From: Epiperipatus broadwayi
Taxonomy: Eukaryota > Onychophora > Udeonychophora > Euonychophora > Peripatidae
Direction of reading: 5' to 3'
Assembly: GCA_028023455.1 (NCBI GenBank)
Contig: JAQFVV010012398.1
Span: 10,593,160-10,657,159, forward strand
DNA: 64,000 bases
Below, one piece after another: positions 1-12,300 of this stretch. Position numbers and translations under genes: made by a program. The notes below the pieces were generated by a model that made no database searches, was not told where the DNA came from, and saw only the letters and a program-made list of their open reading frames with translations. Position 1 is the stretch's first letter, and each line of letters begins with the position of its first letter.

Positions 1-2766
1 GTTCTGGTTTGTAAGCTATTATCACCATTTAGTCTTTGTCTTATAATAAACTATTCTTCACATGGTACATTTGTAAATAAACTTTTCATATCAAAGCTTA
101 CTAGTATGTCAATTCGTTCAATTTCAATGTTCTTGATTAGTTGTACTGTGTCTAGAATCCTTGACAAAAGACTGAGTCTTATATGTCAAAAGACTAAGAA
201 CTTTGAGAAGAAATCTTGACAAATTTTGGCATAATGGTTTTTTAGAACTAACAATAGGTCTTAATGGAATGTGATCCTTATGGATTTTAGAAAGACATTC
301 AATACTTACTATTAGATGGAAATATGCCAATATATAAATACAACTAAAATACCATCACTACGAACCTTCAGGAAACCACTATTATGATATATGTGTCACA
401 TAATGCATTGAACAACAATCCATATAATTACGTATTATTTTAACAAACTAAATCACTTAAGAATCATATCAGCTCCTGAGGAAAAAACGCATACAATTAT
501 GGAATAATTTAGTTTACAAATTCTATTTATTGTTTATAAAAAATTAAATCTTGTTTACAATTTGTTAAAAAAACCTTTTTTTTTTTTTTTACAAATTAAA
601 AAAAAAAGTGCTTTAATAATGTTATATTTTATATCTTTATATTTGTTTCCATACATACTCTTAAAAATATTTTTTAATAATATGTATACAATGACATCTA
701 TGATGTAAATAGTACACATAGAGACTAATATAAAATAATATATGAGGGTGTGTGCTAGTACATATACATTTACTAACTTCAGTACATAAAAGAAAATGAT
801 TCATATAAATATGATTTATTTTACTTAAAGCTAAAACAAAACATACAATTATCTTCGCAAAATTATTTTATCTTAAATATAAAAATAAAAAAAAATTGCA
901 AATAAAGCTTATATTAAAAAGACTGTTTTATTATTATTGGAAATGAATTATTAAAAAAATACAATTTATTACTTTGAAAAGATTTATTAAAGTCAAATTA
1001 TAGAAAAGATAACACGAGTGTAGCTTTATTAGAAAAAAATAAAAAGAATTAGTAATTTAAATTTATAAAAAGATTTATTTAAACATTTTATCAAAATAAT
1101 TGCAGATGGGGGATAGAAGAGCAAGCTGATTTTGCATTCTTCAAAATGACTACCAGAATAATAGAGGAATAGAGATGAACAGGCTTACTAAAAATCAATA
1201 AATAAAATATACATTTACCTTTCCATTTCTCAATTGCGAAAGGAATAATAATAATATATATAAATTGTTTACATATTACTAAGTAAAATACAAAAAAGTT
1301 CATTGCAAAAATTAATAAAACTAGTACATAATAAAAGATCAAATTTACTAAAAATAGTTCAAAATTATAAAATGTTTTTATTATATACATAAAATGTTAA
1401 AATACTGTTTTAATAGCAATAATACAGTCATCCAAAATCATGTGGTGGTTAAATAGAGCTATCATGCACCAAAATTTAAATTTAACTGTTTATATATATT
1501 TAGCAAACAATTTTAATCACATTTTTCAAATCTAATCTTTGTTTAAGATTTTTTTTTTTTTTTAACATCTTAGTATTTAATAATTAACTAGTCTTCATTT
1601 TTACTATTTTGTTATTAGTTTGTAGTACTGTGCTTGCTTATATATTTCTATGGCATGTATATAAATAGACATACAAAATTTGTCATAATAACTAAAGTGA
1701 ATTTATACAATTAACTGATTATTTTTTACAAAAAAAAAAAAAACTACAAATAATAAATTAGAAAATGATGAAAATAAAATTTCCATAGAAAAAATGAGAT
1801 TAAGCTTCAATGGAATTGGAAATTAAAACAATGATATCTATTTTTACAAATTGACATAGGAGATTGTCAATCAACGTGGCATTGCACATTCATAATTGTT
1901 AATTATAAAATAATGTAATAAAAATTTCATTGCTTCACAAATAAAAAATTAGCAGTCATAATGTAAAATCATTTCCCAGTACACATGCATGCACAAATGT
2001 GTAATTTAAATGAATGATGACCATGTTCAATATTATTAATATTAAATATTTACATCATTATTCTCATGCATTTTAAGAATAATATTAGTATCCTGTACAA
2101 TTACAACAAATCCTAAATGAATCAAATTTAAATATCTTTAACAATTTAAAAATATAATATGGTATCTAAGGCTATTATTAGGATGTATAGTTTTTTTAAA
2201 AAAAAAAAAAAGATCAAATAAAAGCAAATACACCTAATTCTCTTTTCACATGCATTTTTTTGCATGATTTTGAAATAACACAAGTTTAATAAAAAAAAAA
2301 AAAAAAACCTCTTTCATCATGAGTCATTTTAAAATAACATGATCAGTAAAAATATATAAATATATCTCTTGTTTTCATCTAATTTTTTTAAAAGGGTTTC
2401 ATCTCTTTATTTACCATTATTTTAAAAACAAAAATCCCATTTTTAGCAATATTCCTGGAAATGAGAAAATTTGCTTGTCTGCACTGTAACAGTTTTGATG
2501 TTTGGTTTTGAAAGGAAAGTATATTCTTCATTTTGATGCTTTATTTGCCTTTTGATGTTTTTGACATTGGGTTTTTTTAAAAAAAAGTATTCCTTGTTGA
2601 TGTTAAAAAAAATTTAATTCTGTTTAAATTTAATTGATTAGTTTGTTTAAATTTAATTTATTAATTTTGCCAAAAATCAATGGATGGTAAATTATACATT
2701 GAATGTATATTTTTGAATTTATGTTTTGTTAATAATATCTGAAATATTTTTCTGTAGCCTCATACA
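1..2766. other. AT-rich non-coding stretch
   Basis: No gene, RNA or recognisable transposon seen. The stretch holds many A or T homopolymers (for example near 575-590, 1550-1563, 1730-1743 and 2290-2307). The short open frames here are of a length expected by chance and their translations show no motif. It ends at the Tigger-like element. Confidence 0.6.
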
Positions 2767-4254
2767 ATGTCAAATAATCCACCTACAAAAAAAAAAAAGA
2801 AAGCAATTTCTTTGGACCCTAAAATTTTAGACCATCTTGTAATTGGAGAAAAAGCAATACAGGAAGCTATCAAAAAAACTATTAGAGGTAATGAATCTTC
2901 TATTAGAAAGTCAGTATGTTCTGAAATAAAAGTGAGTGCTAAGCTATCATTTTACAAGATATTTTGTAAAGAAGAAAATGGAAAAAGTCATAGTAATGTG
3001 ATTGAAAAAATGTCAGAAAAAAAAAACTACCAGTAGATGGAAATGCCATCAAGAAAACAGCACCTAAAAATTTATAAACACATCAAAGGAATCAAGCCAG
3101 GCACTTCATCTGAGTCAAACAAGGAATGTAAATTTTCTGCAAGTACAGGATGGACAACAAATTTCCTTAAAGGACATGCACTTCACAGCACTAAAATAAA
3201 AGTTATAACATCTGCAGATGAAATAAATACCAAAGAATTTTAAAAAAAAGTAGCAAAAATTATTAAGAGTGAATGATACACCTCTCATGAAGTTTGGAAT
3301 GTTGGTGAAAGTGGTCTTTTGTGGAAAAGAAAGTCAAATAGAACCTATGTAGAAAATTGCAGAAAACTACTGGTGGTTTCAAAGTAGCGAAAGATCATGT
3401 CAGTTCGGTATTCTGTTCCAATTCTTTAGGAAATCACATATTGAAGCCTCTGCTTGTTAATCAAGACCAAAGACCACATTCAATGAAAGATGTAGATATG
3501 AATAAATTGTCAGTTCATTGGATGACAAATAAAAAGACTTGAATTATCATTGAATTTTTTTTAAAATGGTTCAACAAATATTTCATTCCAGAAGTTAGAT
3601 GATAAATGAATTCCAGAGATCTAGAATTTAAAGTTCTATTGATTCTAGATAATGCCCACAACCATCTGGCCTTGGAATATTCAAATAGACAATTTTATTT
3701 TCTGCTGCCTAATACCATGTTCTTGATTCAACCATTAGACCAAGAACTTACAATATAAAATAAACATTTCAATACATTTTCAACAAATTGATTAATAAAC
3801 AATAAGTATCATAGATGAGTGGAAAAAAATTTCGATTATGGATCGTGTGAATCAAGTTGGATTAACATTACCTAAATTAAGATCTTCAATTTTGAATGAA
3901 TGTTGGAAAGCTATTTGGCCAGAAAGTATGGAAAGCAAAGATTCTATTGTTTCTAATATAAATGAATTTGCCAACATTATAATAATGGCCCACTTAATTT
4001 GTGGATGATTTGATAATATGCCATGAAGATATTGATGAATTATTAGTTGATAAAGCTTTAAGTGAGGAAAAAATTGTAGAGACTGTTCTTAAAACTTCCT
4101 GTCTTAAATAAGACAATGATAATGAAGATGATAATCCAGTGTTAAATGCTAATTTAATTAAAAAGGTATTGAGCTTGCTAATCATTTAGCTAATCATTTT
4201 TGTCAAGTATGATCTTAATGAGCTTCAAAGTTTCAAAAGATCTCAAATGGCTAA
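2767..4254 (+). pseudogene. Tigger/pogo-like DDE transposase, inactivated
   Basis: Relic of a Tc1/mariner-superfamily transposase of the Tigger (CENP-B/jerky-like) type. The reading starts at an ATG at 2767 followed by a lysine-rich N-terminus and a helix-turn-helix-like stretch. Next comes a CENPB/Tc5-type DNA-binding part with STGWTTNFLKGHALH near 3150 (family: STGW..nFk.RHgl). The DDE core follows in changing frames: WNVGESGLLWKRKSNRTYV near 3297, KDHVSSVFCSNSLGNHILKP near 3395, LILDNAHNHLALEYSN near 3640, and LLPNTMFLIQPLDQ near 3705. The C-terminal acidic part HEDIDELL is near 4022. At least five stops or frameshifts interrupt it. The first catalytic Asp of the usual NVDETGL is Gly here (NVGESGL), so it could not be active even if the frame were open. 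I did not find convincing terminal inverted repeats. Confidence 0.85.
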
Positions 4255-5155
4255 TGTCATCTAACTACCATATGAACCCAACCATTAATTAGTGAATTCA
4301 TTCATAAAACTGTTACATCAGCAATACATGGCATTACTAGGGTTGTTCCAGAGTTTATAGAGAAAACTTTGCCAATGAAAAAAGAACATGATGATCAAAG
4401 AATTGTTAGAGATAGCAGTGATATTGCAAGTTTTAGTGATAGCAATGGTATTCCAATCATGTGCAAACATATGCATTTATTGTCAAAAAGTGACAATGAA
4501 TAAATTATAACTCAAATTACAATATTCTGCCTCATTGACCCTTTCATTTTTTTAATTTTCTAAATGAAATTTATGTTTCTATAATTCTTTTTTTTTATGT
4601 GCAATGTTTAAAAAGTAAAATTTAATATCACATAAAAAATATAAAATTCTAAGAAAATGTTTCATATGATTTATTTAATTATTTTCATTGATTTGTTATG
4701 TCTGGAAGCAATCTCCTTATTTTCCATATATACAATGTATTTTTTTTATAGGAACTTTTTTTAGATGTAATTTTCAAGAACCAATTTATCATGTAAAAAG
4801 AGAATTGGGTGTACTTTAGTAATAAAGATTCAAAGAAGGCAGTAATAAAATAAAAAAAAATTAAAAAATACAAATTTAATTAAACTAATTGCTGAAAAAA
4901 TGATTATATTATAAAACAAATTTTAAATTTTGATGAAAAACAAATTTAAAATTTCCTATTCTAAAAAATTAAATGATCATGTTAACTTTACTTGTTTATT
5001 ACTATGCTGCACTCTAAACACACATCTGTGAAGCTATTTTTCTTCAAAAAACTTTCAAGCTTAGTGCTTTCAGGATTTACATATTCCCATATTCATAGCT
5101 TATGCTAGTAATGATTTTGTGTTAGCATTAAGGTATGTAGATGTATGTAAATTAT
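4255..5155. other. AT-rich non-coding stretch
   Basis: The first 250 bases may be the decayed 3' tail of the Tigger-like element, since acidic residues continue in broken frames to about 4500. After that only AT-rich sequence with homopolymers is seen. Confidence 0.5.
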
Positions 5156-5880
5156 TTAACCAGCCCATTTCTTAGAAATCAAGAAGCAAGAGTCTCTTCT
5201 GTTGATGGTCTTAGGATCGCTCACAATGAAAGATGCTTCTTTGGCTTTGCGCTTGGCATCATTCAGCTCAGAGCAAATAATCTCAGCTATAGTGGGTTTG
5301 AATGTGTGATTAGACACTTTTTGATGCTCCAAGAATATTGAACTGCCTTCATTTTTGTTTTGCAATTTGTTGTATATGTATCAGTATTGGGATACCCTGG
5401 TAATTGTAGCATGAGTTTCACCATAGTATGTAGCTCTGCAGCCCATTTGGGGTATGTCATCTTGTACCCTACATGGGGAGTTTGTTCTGGTGCAATTTTA
5501 TTTTTAAAGTGATTAATTAGTCTATTGGAAGCTGGTAGCATTTGAAAGCTCACTTTGAAGTCATTGATCAGTTTTTTAACTAATTTTTTTTGCAACATTG
5601 GGTATGTATGATAATACTATGTGTGGTTTGTTTTCTGTGTGCTCATTGGTTCTTAAGTTCTTGTAGAACTGCTTGACTCTCCTGGCAATTGTTCCATATC
5701 TGAATCCAACACTTATCAGGTCATTAACAAAGCGCATTAAGTTGGTTTTCCTGCCTGCCTCAAATTTGCATAAATGGTGGTTTCTGATCCAAAAAGTTGA
5801 AAGGCCAGCCAATTTATGTGTTTTAGGTGAATTCGAGCTTGGATGTGTATACATATAGTGAATTAAAAACATTTTTGAAA
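5156..5880 (-). pseudogene. Penelope-like element, RT thumb and GIY-YIG endonuclease relic (PLE-1)
   Basis: Read on the minus strand, three overlapping open frames join into the C-terminal half of a Penelope-like retroelement protein. First, 5872-5576 gives the post-palm thumb (S-K-T-H-K then LMRFVNDLISVGFRYGTIAR, matching the family's S-HP-K / L..aL..nGy...I pattern), then the connector IVLSYIPNVAKKIS (family: iPYv.glS.ki). Next, 5598-5287 continues with a stretch resembling the start of the GIY-YIG domain (HVGYKMTYPKWAAEL). Finally, 5365-5156 gives SSIFLEHQKVSNHTF, EIICSELNDAKRKAKEASFI and INRRD, which fit the H..kIl..e..rk..Ea..I.....iNR end of PLE endonucleases. The YIG tyrosine/glycine signature is not intact. 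The RT palm is absent, so this is a 5'-truncated, frameshifted copy. Family assignment is by eye. Confidence 0.72.
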
Positions 5881-6463
5881 TTATAAAAATGAAAGTCTTG
5901 AAAATATTGCTAAATCTTTATTATCAATTATTTGGAATTCTAATTCATAAGACATTCTTTGTTTATTTTTTTTTAAAGTAAGTAACTAGTGCTTTCTAAA
6001 TCTGATTTTAAATTTAAAGGTAAAATGTTAGTGATAAAATTTCAGAAACCAAAAACCAAAAAGATGTTTAATTGTTTTCATTGCCCCCCCCCCTTCCCAA
6101 TCAATATTTTTATTAAATATGAAGGAGAGAAAAAATATTTTTTATGTTTTTAATTCCTAACAGTTTATATTATTTTTACATGACTCATATTATTATACTA
6201 CATTATCAGTTAAACACCATTAATATTCTTTTACAGATTTGGCTTCTGATAATCACAGAAAAATTTATTATGCTATTTTTATGGAAAAAATCAATCATAA
6301 TAAATAAATACACCCTATTATTATATTAAATTATATACACACTATATGTATACCTACATTTTCAAAACAATTTTTTTTATATAAAAATACTATATTCATA
6401 TAAATAACAACTCGTGATTAACCTATTCATTCAGTATATTGAATGTTTATTATAAGAACTAAA
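5881..6463. other. AT-rich non-coding stretch with a C10 run
   Basis: No coding signal. A run of ten C occurs at 6084-6093, unusual in such AT-rich DNA. Confidence 0.5.
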
Positions 6464-6920
6464 AGGATTCGAATTTAGAATTTTCAGTCTATAATCATCC
6501 TCCACTTCATCTCAAACAATTGATACACATGATCACACTCATGCAAAAAAGATAAATGATTTCCAATATATGTATTTCATGCAGAAGCAACACTCATTCA
6601 TTGGGTCAGATCATAATCTCCCAACACATATATATTCAATGAGTGCTTTTGGGGGTTCCATCATTGTTTTTTTAATGAAATTATTGAAAGAGTGAGGAGA
6701 TTGAAGCCTATCCATAAAAATTTAAAAAATTGTTAAGCGAAGCACTGCATATGTATATGTATGGAAGATTATGATCTGGCCCAAACAATGAATGAAGATT
6801 CTGCACAAAATATATATATTGAGAATCATTTACCTTTTACACATGTGTGAGGGCATGTGTATCAGTTGTTTGAGATGGAGTGAAGGATGAATATAGACTG
6901 ATAACCCTAAGTTCAAATCC
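6464..6920. repeat. Large foldback: two head-to-head SINE-like units
   Basis: Bases 6464 to about 6655 are the imperfect reverse complement of about 6738 to 6920, giving arms near 190 bp around an 80-bp spacer. Each outer end carries the pattern GTTCAAATCC (6911-6920 on +; GGATTCGAA at 6464 is its complement). This matches the internal B box of tRNA promoters and tRNA-derived SINEs, and is preceded by an anticodon-arm-like stretch (GACTGATAACCCTAA). I could not identify a clear A box. Two SINE copies inserted head-to-head, or a foldback/MITE, both fit. Confidence 0.65.
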
Positions 6921-6929
6921 TCTATTTAC

Positions 6930-7425
6930 TATGAATAACAACACAAGACACATTATGTTTACATTGTAAAAGTATACACATAATGTAAAATTTTCTTGTT
7001 GCGGTGGTGTCTGATTAGATTAAAATTTATCATAGTTTGATTACATGGCTGTTTATAGATTTGCATCAGCAAAATTGTTTTTTTCACATGAATTCATTTA
7101 TACTGAGAAATATTGTTTAAATATATATGAATAATATTTTATTGGTTGAATGATTTATTTCATTTCTTTTGGGGTGATGCACTTGAATATATAATTTCAA
7201 ATCTGTAAATATTGCAAAATTATGCTCTGCATATCATTTTTGAATAAAAAAGATCAATATATTAGAGACATATTTAATAAGTATTGTCTGTTTACAGTAT
7301 GGTAGTATTTTGTGTATCAAATAATTTAAGTAGTTTTTGATAAAGATAAATTTAATGAGATTAAAGCTATTGATGGTATTAAAAGTTTTATGTTTACTTG
7401 AACTATTAAATTTTTATAAAGATGG
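6930..7425. other. AT-rich non-coding stretch
   Basis: No gene seen. It may include further decayed 5' sequence of the Penelope-like element that follows, but no RT palm motif could be read. Confidence 0.4.
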
Positions 7426-8215
7426 ATGCAAAAGACAAAGGGAATAAAATGGTTTAAAATTTATTCAATAAATTTGGTTTTGATATTAAAATATTTATTG
7501 ACAGAATTGGAAAATCTTTTTCAAGAAAACTTAAAAATTTCACTAAATAATACCGCAGTTGGCAAGTTTTAGAGTTTTTTTTTTTGTTTAATAATAAAAA
7601 ATTATATAGTTTCCAGTGTGATATATTAATAGATATTTGCCAAGGAATTTCTTGGAGTTGGTTATAACAATGAACAGATTAACACTACTTTATGTCAATT
7701 TAAAAAGAGTATATTATAATAGTTTAAAGGAGTTGAAGATTGATAGTAAAAAATGGATATCTATTCCATACATTTCAAATGCTCAAATGAAATTTTTTTA
7801 AGAAGGTTTTTAATGTTTCATTTTGTATTATAAATAATGTTAATAAATTAGTCAATAATTCTAAAAATGTTATACCTGTCAAACAGAAAAATAATGTTGT
7901 GGATCAAATTTTTTGTGGATATACTTTATCATATATAGATGAATCGAGGTGGCTTTGAAAAAAGATCAAAGGAGAATGAATTGTTATACAAGCATATGAA
8001 AAGTAAAAGTAATGATTTAATGACTACTTCAGTTTTTTTTTGGATCATGAAAGGACATGTAGCTTGATATTGAAAATGTTAAGATTCTTCATGAAGAGAG
8101 AAACCATAATAAATAAAAAAAATTAAGGAGGCAATTTTAATAAGTAGAAATAAAATGAATGTAATTAATCGGCAAGCTACTAACATTAAAATTCATGATT
8201 CTTGGAATTTGAGTT
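7426..8215 (+). pseudogene. Penelope-like element, RT thumb to GIY-YIG endonuclease relic (PLE-2)
   Basis: In shifting plus-strand frames the translation gives NLFNKFGFDIKIFIDRIGKS near 7455 (thumb), SLKELKIDSKKWISIPYISN near 7730 (connector; family iPYv), and QKNNVVDQIFCGYTLSYIDE near 7885. The last aligns with the GIY-YIG start gvvYkI.C..c...YIGEt.R, with YID in place of YIG. The segment ends with ENVKILHEERNHNK then LREAILISRNKMNVINRQ near 8065-8175, a very good match to the PLE nuclease end (kIL.rE...rk..Ea.lI.....viNR). Several stops and frameshifts make it inactive. It resembles PLE-1 and PLE-3 in domain order but differs in sequence, so it is a separate insertion. Confidence 0.78.
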
Positions 8216-9570
8216 GATGAAGTTAGCCAAAAATGAATGAGTATCTTTACCTCTTCATCAAATGGCAATCTTTATCCACATGGAGACAAGTAGGTAATAA
8301 TTTGACAATGCAAGATCAGAATTATGGAGTATATTGGTCCAAATTTCATTTACAGGTATCCAAATGCTTCTATTTATGCTCTTCTGTGAATCATTTCAGT
8401 ACCTATGCTGCACAAACTTTTTGAAAATTAAGTCTGACATGCATTATCTAACAGAATCAGTTTATGTGTGTGCTCAATGTCTATAGATGGGCATCCAGCT
8501 CCTTTTCCATGGTTCTCACTTGTGCAAATTTCCTTGAACTTATCGATCAATACACACAACCTTTATGACAAAATTTTTCTCTATACTGTGCACAATGTTC
8601 TAAGATAAATATCAACACCAGATACATCTTCAGACCACACAAAACAAATTACTTCACACTGCTCTACATTCATGCAAATCACAAGTGGGATGATCATTGT
8701 ATATCTCATATTGCAATTACACATGTTCTAGACTGCAGTATATATGCAATTGAGTGGAAGAAATAGAATAACACATCAAAAATGTCTGCCAAAATAATCA
8801 TTATATGACTTAAACTGAATGTGTTTATTTTTAAAAAGAGAGTTCAATGTCTAAGTGTGTAGATAAGCACAAAAATAATAGCTGTCAAATGCAAGAATCA
8901 AAAGGTCTTGGTAAATATTACCATATTTTTCTAATCTATATAAATATATTTTTGTGTCCTTACAAAATTAAAAATACAATTTTAAATTTAATATGATGAT
9001 ATCCAATGAAAAGGTAAAGTTGTTTGTTTTGCATTGCTGAATAATAGTAATTTTAAAGATAAAATAATTTTAAAAACTGAAGTTTCTTAAGAGTTAAATA
9101 ATGGGGAAGTATTCTATTTTAAATTGAGATCCTCATAAAAAATATAATCTAAGTTGACTAAAATTATGATAAAGCTACTTATTTACACTGATAGTTACCC
9201 TAGCAATTACTTGGCTCCTATGGTTTTCTTTAATATTAAGTCTCATAAAGATATATTTTTGATTTTACAGGGGACGGAGGGTATTGTGGATAAATTTTGA
9301 AATTTCTTGTTAGATTTTTAAAAAAATTATATTAGTTTAGGGCAATTTTATCTCTTCTTTTTTTGATGCATTATGTGTTTCTATTTTAGGGAAATGTGAA
9401 TATTTTTCTGCAGATAAGATTAAAGTTATTCATGATTAACTATTAATATAAGAGGATTTACTGTATTTTATATTTAATAATGTGTTTTATAAGACTAGAT
9501 AGTGATGAGTTATTGGTTACGTTACTTCTCTTTCAATGTGTTCTGTCTATATTAATTTTTTAAGAATAGT
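8216..9570. other. Unassigned stretch between two Penelope-like relics
   Basis: No identifiable gene. 8230-8780 has somewhat higher GC and a 63-codon open frame without a motif; it may belong to an unrecognised repeat. 9210-9570 may be the decayed 5' RT part of PLE-3, but no palm motif was read with confidence. Confidence 0.4.
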
Positions 9571-10440
9571 GTTATTAATATTTTTTCTGTTTCTTAAAAA
9601 TTATTTGGTGGATATGTTGATGTTTTTTGTTTATTATCCAGAAAGATAAGGATTTTTTTTGATAGATTGAAAGCTTTTCATTCTAATATTAATTTTACTA
9701 TTGAGGGAAGGGGACACTTTTGACTATGATTAAATTAAAATGTCTACATTTAAGTGTTGATAAGGTTGATATTTTATTTTGTAGTCATTTTATTAAATAT
9801 AAAAATTTAAGAAATATGTTAAGACCTGATAGTTATCAAGCTTTTACTACTAAGAAAAATTCATTATTGACTTTTTGTTACAGGAATAGAATGCTTAATA
9901 ATTTTGAAAATAATGCTTATATTCAAAGAAGTCAATTTGTTTCTGATTATATTGATTTGGATTATAATTATGAATTTATTAGAAATATATTTAATAACTG
10001 TATCTATAGGCCTGATACTAAAAAAAATTATTAGTGAGAATAAAAAGTTTATTTCATACCGTTTAAGTCACCAATTTATTGAGTGGTTTATAATAATAGT
10101 CATTTATTGGGAGTGTGGAAGTTGCTTGGAAGAAAGGCCTTGATTTAAATTCATTATTGAACAATTCAAAACAATTGATAGTAAATCTATGTCTGATGTA
10201 CTTTTATAAGATTTTTTGCAGTTGTAATAAATTTATATAGGTCAAAATAAATTAAATCCCAATGAAAGAGTTTAAAATAGGTGTCATAACTCAGCTTTGT
10301 TTGACAAATGCAAAAATTATCTTTTATAATAAATAAAAAAAATTATAAAAAAGAATCAAAGAAACTGTGATGATAAACCTTCTTGAATCTGAGGCTATCA
10401 ATTTCATGAAGACATACTTTGATATTAAATGTGGTTCATT
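9571..10440 (+). pseudogene. Penelope-like element, RT palm to GIY-YIG relic (PLE-3)
   Basis: The segment reads GGYVDVFCLL near 9608, the RT motif usually written YVDDvf but lacking one Asp. FFDRLKAFHSNINFTIEG near 9658 follows (family: ff..LNsfHpnIkFTiE). The 104-codon open frame 9720-10034 then holds SYQAFTTKKNSLLTFCYR and YIDLDYNYEFIRNIF, matching the S.HP..tK.s...F..R and nGYn..fI pattern after the palm. Beyond it, CSCNKF then IYIGQNKLNPNER near 10220, in adjacent frames, gives a readable GIY-YIG core, and HNSALFDKCKNY follows. Loss of one catalytic Asp, plus stops near 10034 and 10260, means it is dead. It is the most complete of the three PLE relics. Confidence 0.75.
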
Positions 10441-11800
10441 TTTTAATTAAATTATTGGAAGGCTATTATGTTTTATATATATGTTGTTGGTATCTAGTTG
10501 AATTTCACTTGAGAATGTTTTTTTATTAATAGATGAAACCATAGTCATTTTGTTTTTTAAATATTATATGATTTTCTATTTTATTTTTTTGATCTTTTGT
10601 TTGCTAACCAAGTATATGACATATTTATAATCATCTGTGTTTGGATGCAGATTTATGTAGCCTTCTTTTATAAATCAAATAAATAATTTATCTTCAATGA
10701 AGTCAAAGAGAAAGTAATTACATAATAATTGTACAGACAAAGTTGATCCTATGTTTATATAGTGGAGCATATTCATATATATTTAAGAAAATCAAGTCAT
10801 ACATTATGTGATTGACTTATGTATATCTATATATTAACAGTGAATTAAAAAATCAATTATCATTAATATTTTTTAAAGTACCAATGAAATGAACTTTGTT
10901 AATCTGTTAAAATATTTCAATTTACATAATTTTTATAGGTTAATAATGATCTTTCATGTCCTGATTGCATGCATTTTCCAAAGTTTTTGTCTTAGGGAAG
11001 AGGCCAGCCTAGGGAAGATGCAGATTTACTTTCTCCATGAAATCAGACAAATTTCAGAATGTGGTGCTAGTATATAAATAAAATTTTGTTTCTAAAAAAA
11101 CTGGATTAAATGAAATACTCTGATGATAATTTGGTGGATTAATATCTTTAAGAATGATGTCTTGAAATGTTTGTGAAATCATCTTCTATGAAAATCACTA
11201 ACTGATACTAAATCTAATATTCTAATGTAAACATGATCATCATTACCAAAGGTGGAGCACATTTTATGAATTAACTAAATAATTATTTGGTTTAGCATGT
11301 AACTCAATGCTTATGTAAATAGCCAACCATGTTCCAGTCTATACAGTGGGGATTCCCAGTATGTAGCTAAAGATATCATTCTAATACCTCTCACCACCAC
11401 ATATGAATTATATAATAGATGCATTTTTGTGATGTTTTATAAAATTATGTACATTGACATTAGTATAAGTTTGTGCACTCCAGAAAAAGTAGAAATATAT
11501 TTTAGATCACTTACAGATAAGTGTTAGTTTTAATTAATGATTAAATTTACATTAATTGTGAAAAGAACATTGCAATGATAAATTCCAAAAAATATTTGCT
11601 GACTACAAATATTTCATGATAAAAGACTAATTAATTAATGGAATAGATTTTATAAATTACCTTGTATGGAAATGAATTCCTAAGACACCAATATTTAGTT
11701 ATAGATTTAAAACATAATCATATATGGAAATAAATTCCTAAGAAAGTAATTAATTGTGTGTGCAATTAAAAGCTAAGATGAATTCCATAGTATGATAACA
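10441..11800. other. AT-rich non-coding stretch
   Basis: No gene recognised. A small hairpin lies near 10793-10825 (AAGTCATACAT ... ATGTGATTGACTT), resembling the tails of the repeat family described at 31.1-31.4 kb. Confidence 0.45.
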
Positions 11801-12300
11801 AACTATAAATAGAGTAAACAACAAAATGTATGATTCATTCTCCCAGTGTAATTTCCAGAGAGAAGACTATGATGGTAGATTCAGTGAGTGTGCAGCACTC
11901 TACAGTGAAAATGGGTTTACGAGCAGCAGCTGAACAGGTCCAAAGAGTTCGGGAAACCGAGGTTGGAGGAAAATGTCTAGACAGCAGTCAGATGTGAAGA
12001 ACTGACTTTTCAGTGGATTTCCAGTGAGTTTACCAAGCCAACAGTTACAGAGAGATGGAAGTGACTGCAGCTAAAAGAAGCTCTTAGTAATAGTCGCAGT
12101 GCTCTATGATGAAGCCAGATGTGTTCACATGTAGCTGAACTCGACTGGGGCCAAAGTGTTTGGAAAACCTAGGCCAGTGATAAGTGTCTTAAAGGCAGCT
12201 AGTCTTAAAAGGTGTCAGGGAAGTAAACTAAAGAGAAATATAAATATATAGATTGTGTTATGTGTGTAGCAATACATCATGGTAAGGGGGGGGGGGGCTA
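11801..12300 (+). repeat. GC-richer block with TATA box and dimeric repeat
   Basis: A TATAAATA box lies at 11804-11811. It is followed by a much less AT-rich block in which about 11893-12095 and 12096-12225 are diverged direct repeats of each other. Shared landmarks are CAGcaCTCTA / CAGtgCTCTA, then GCTGAAC, then CCAAAG, then GTCT and CAG. The block ends in a run of twelve G (12286-12297) and a TA microsatellite (12313-12349). The composition and promoter-like start suggest a solo LTR or a dimeric SINE-like repeat. I do not recognise the family, and no protein is encoded. Confidence 0.5.

Noticed and set aside
5141-5341. Plus-strand ORF of 66 codons
   Set aside because: It is antisense to the Penelope-like GIY-YIG relic, whose minus-strand frame carries the family motifs.
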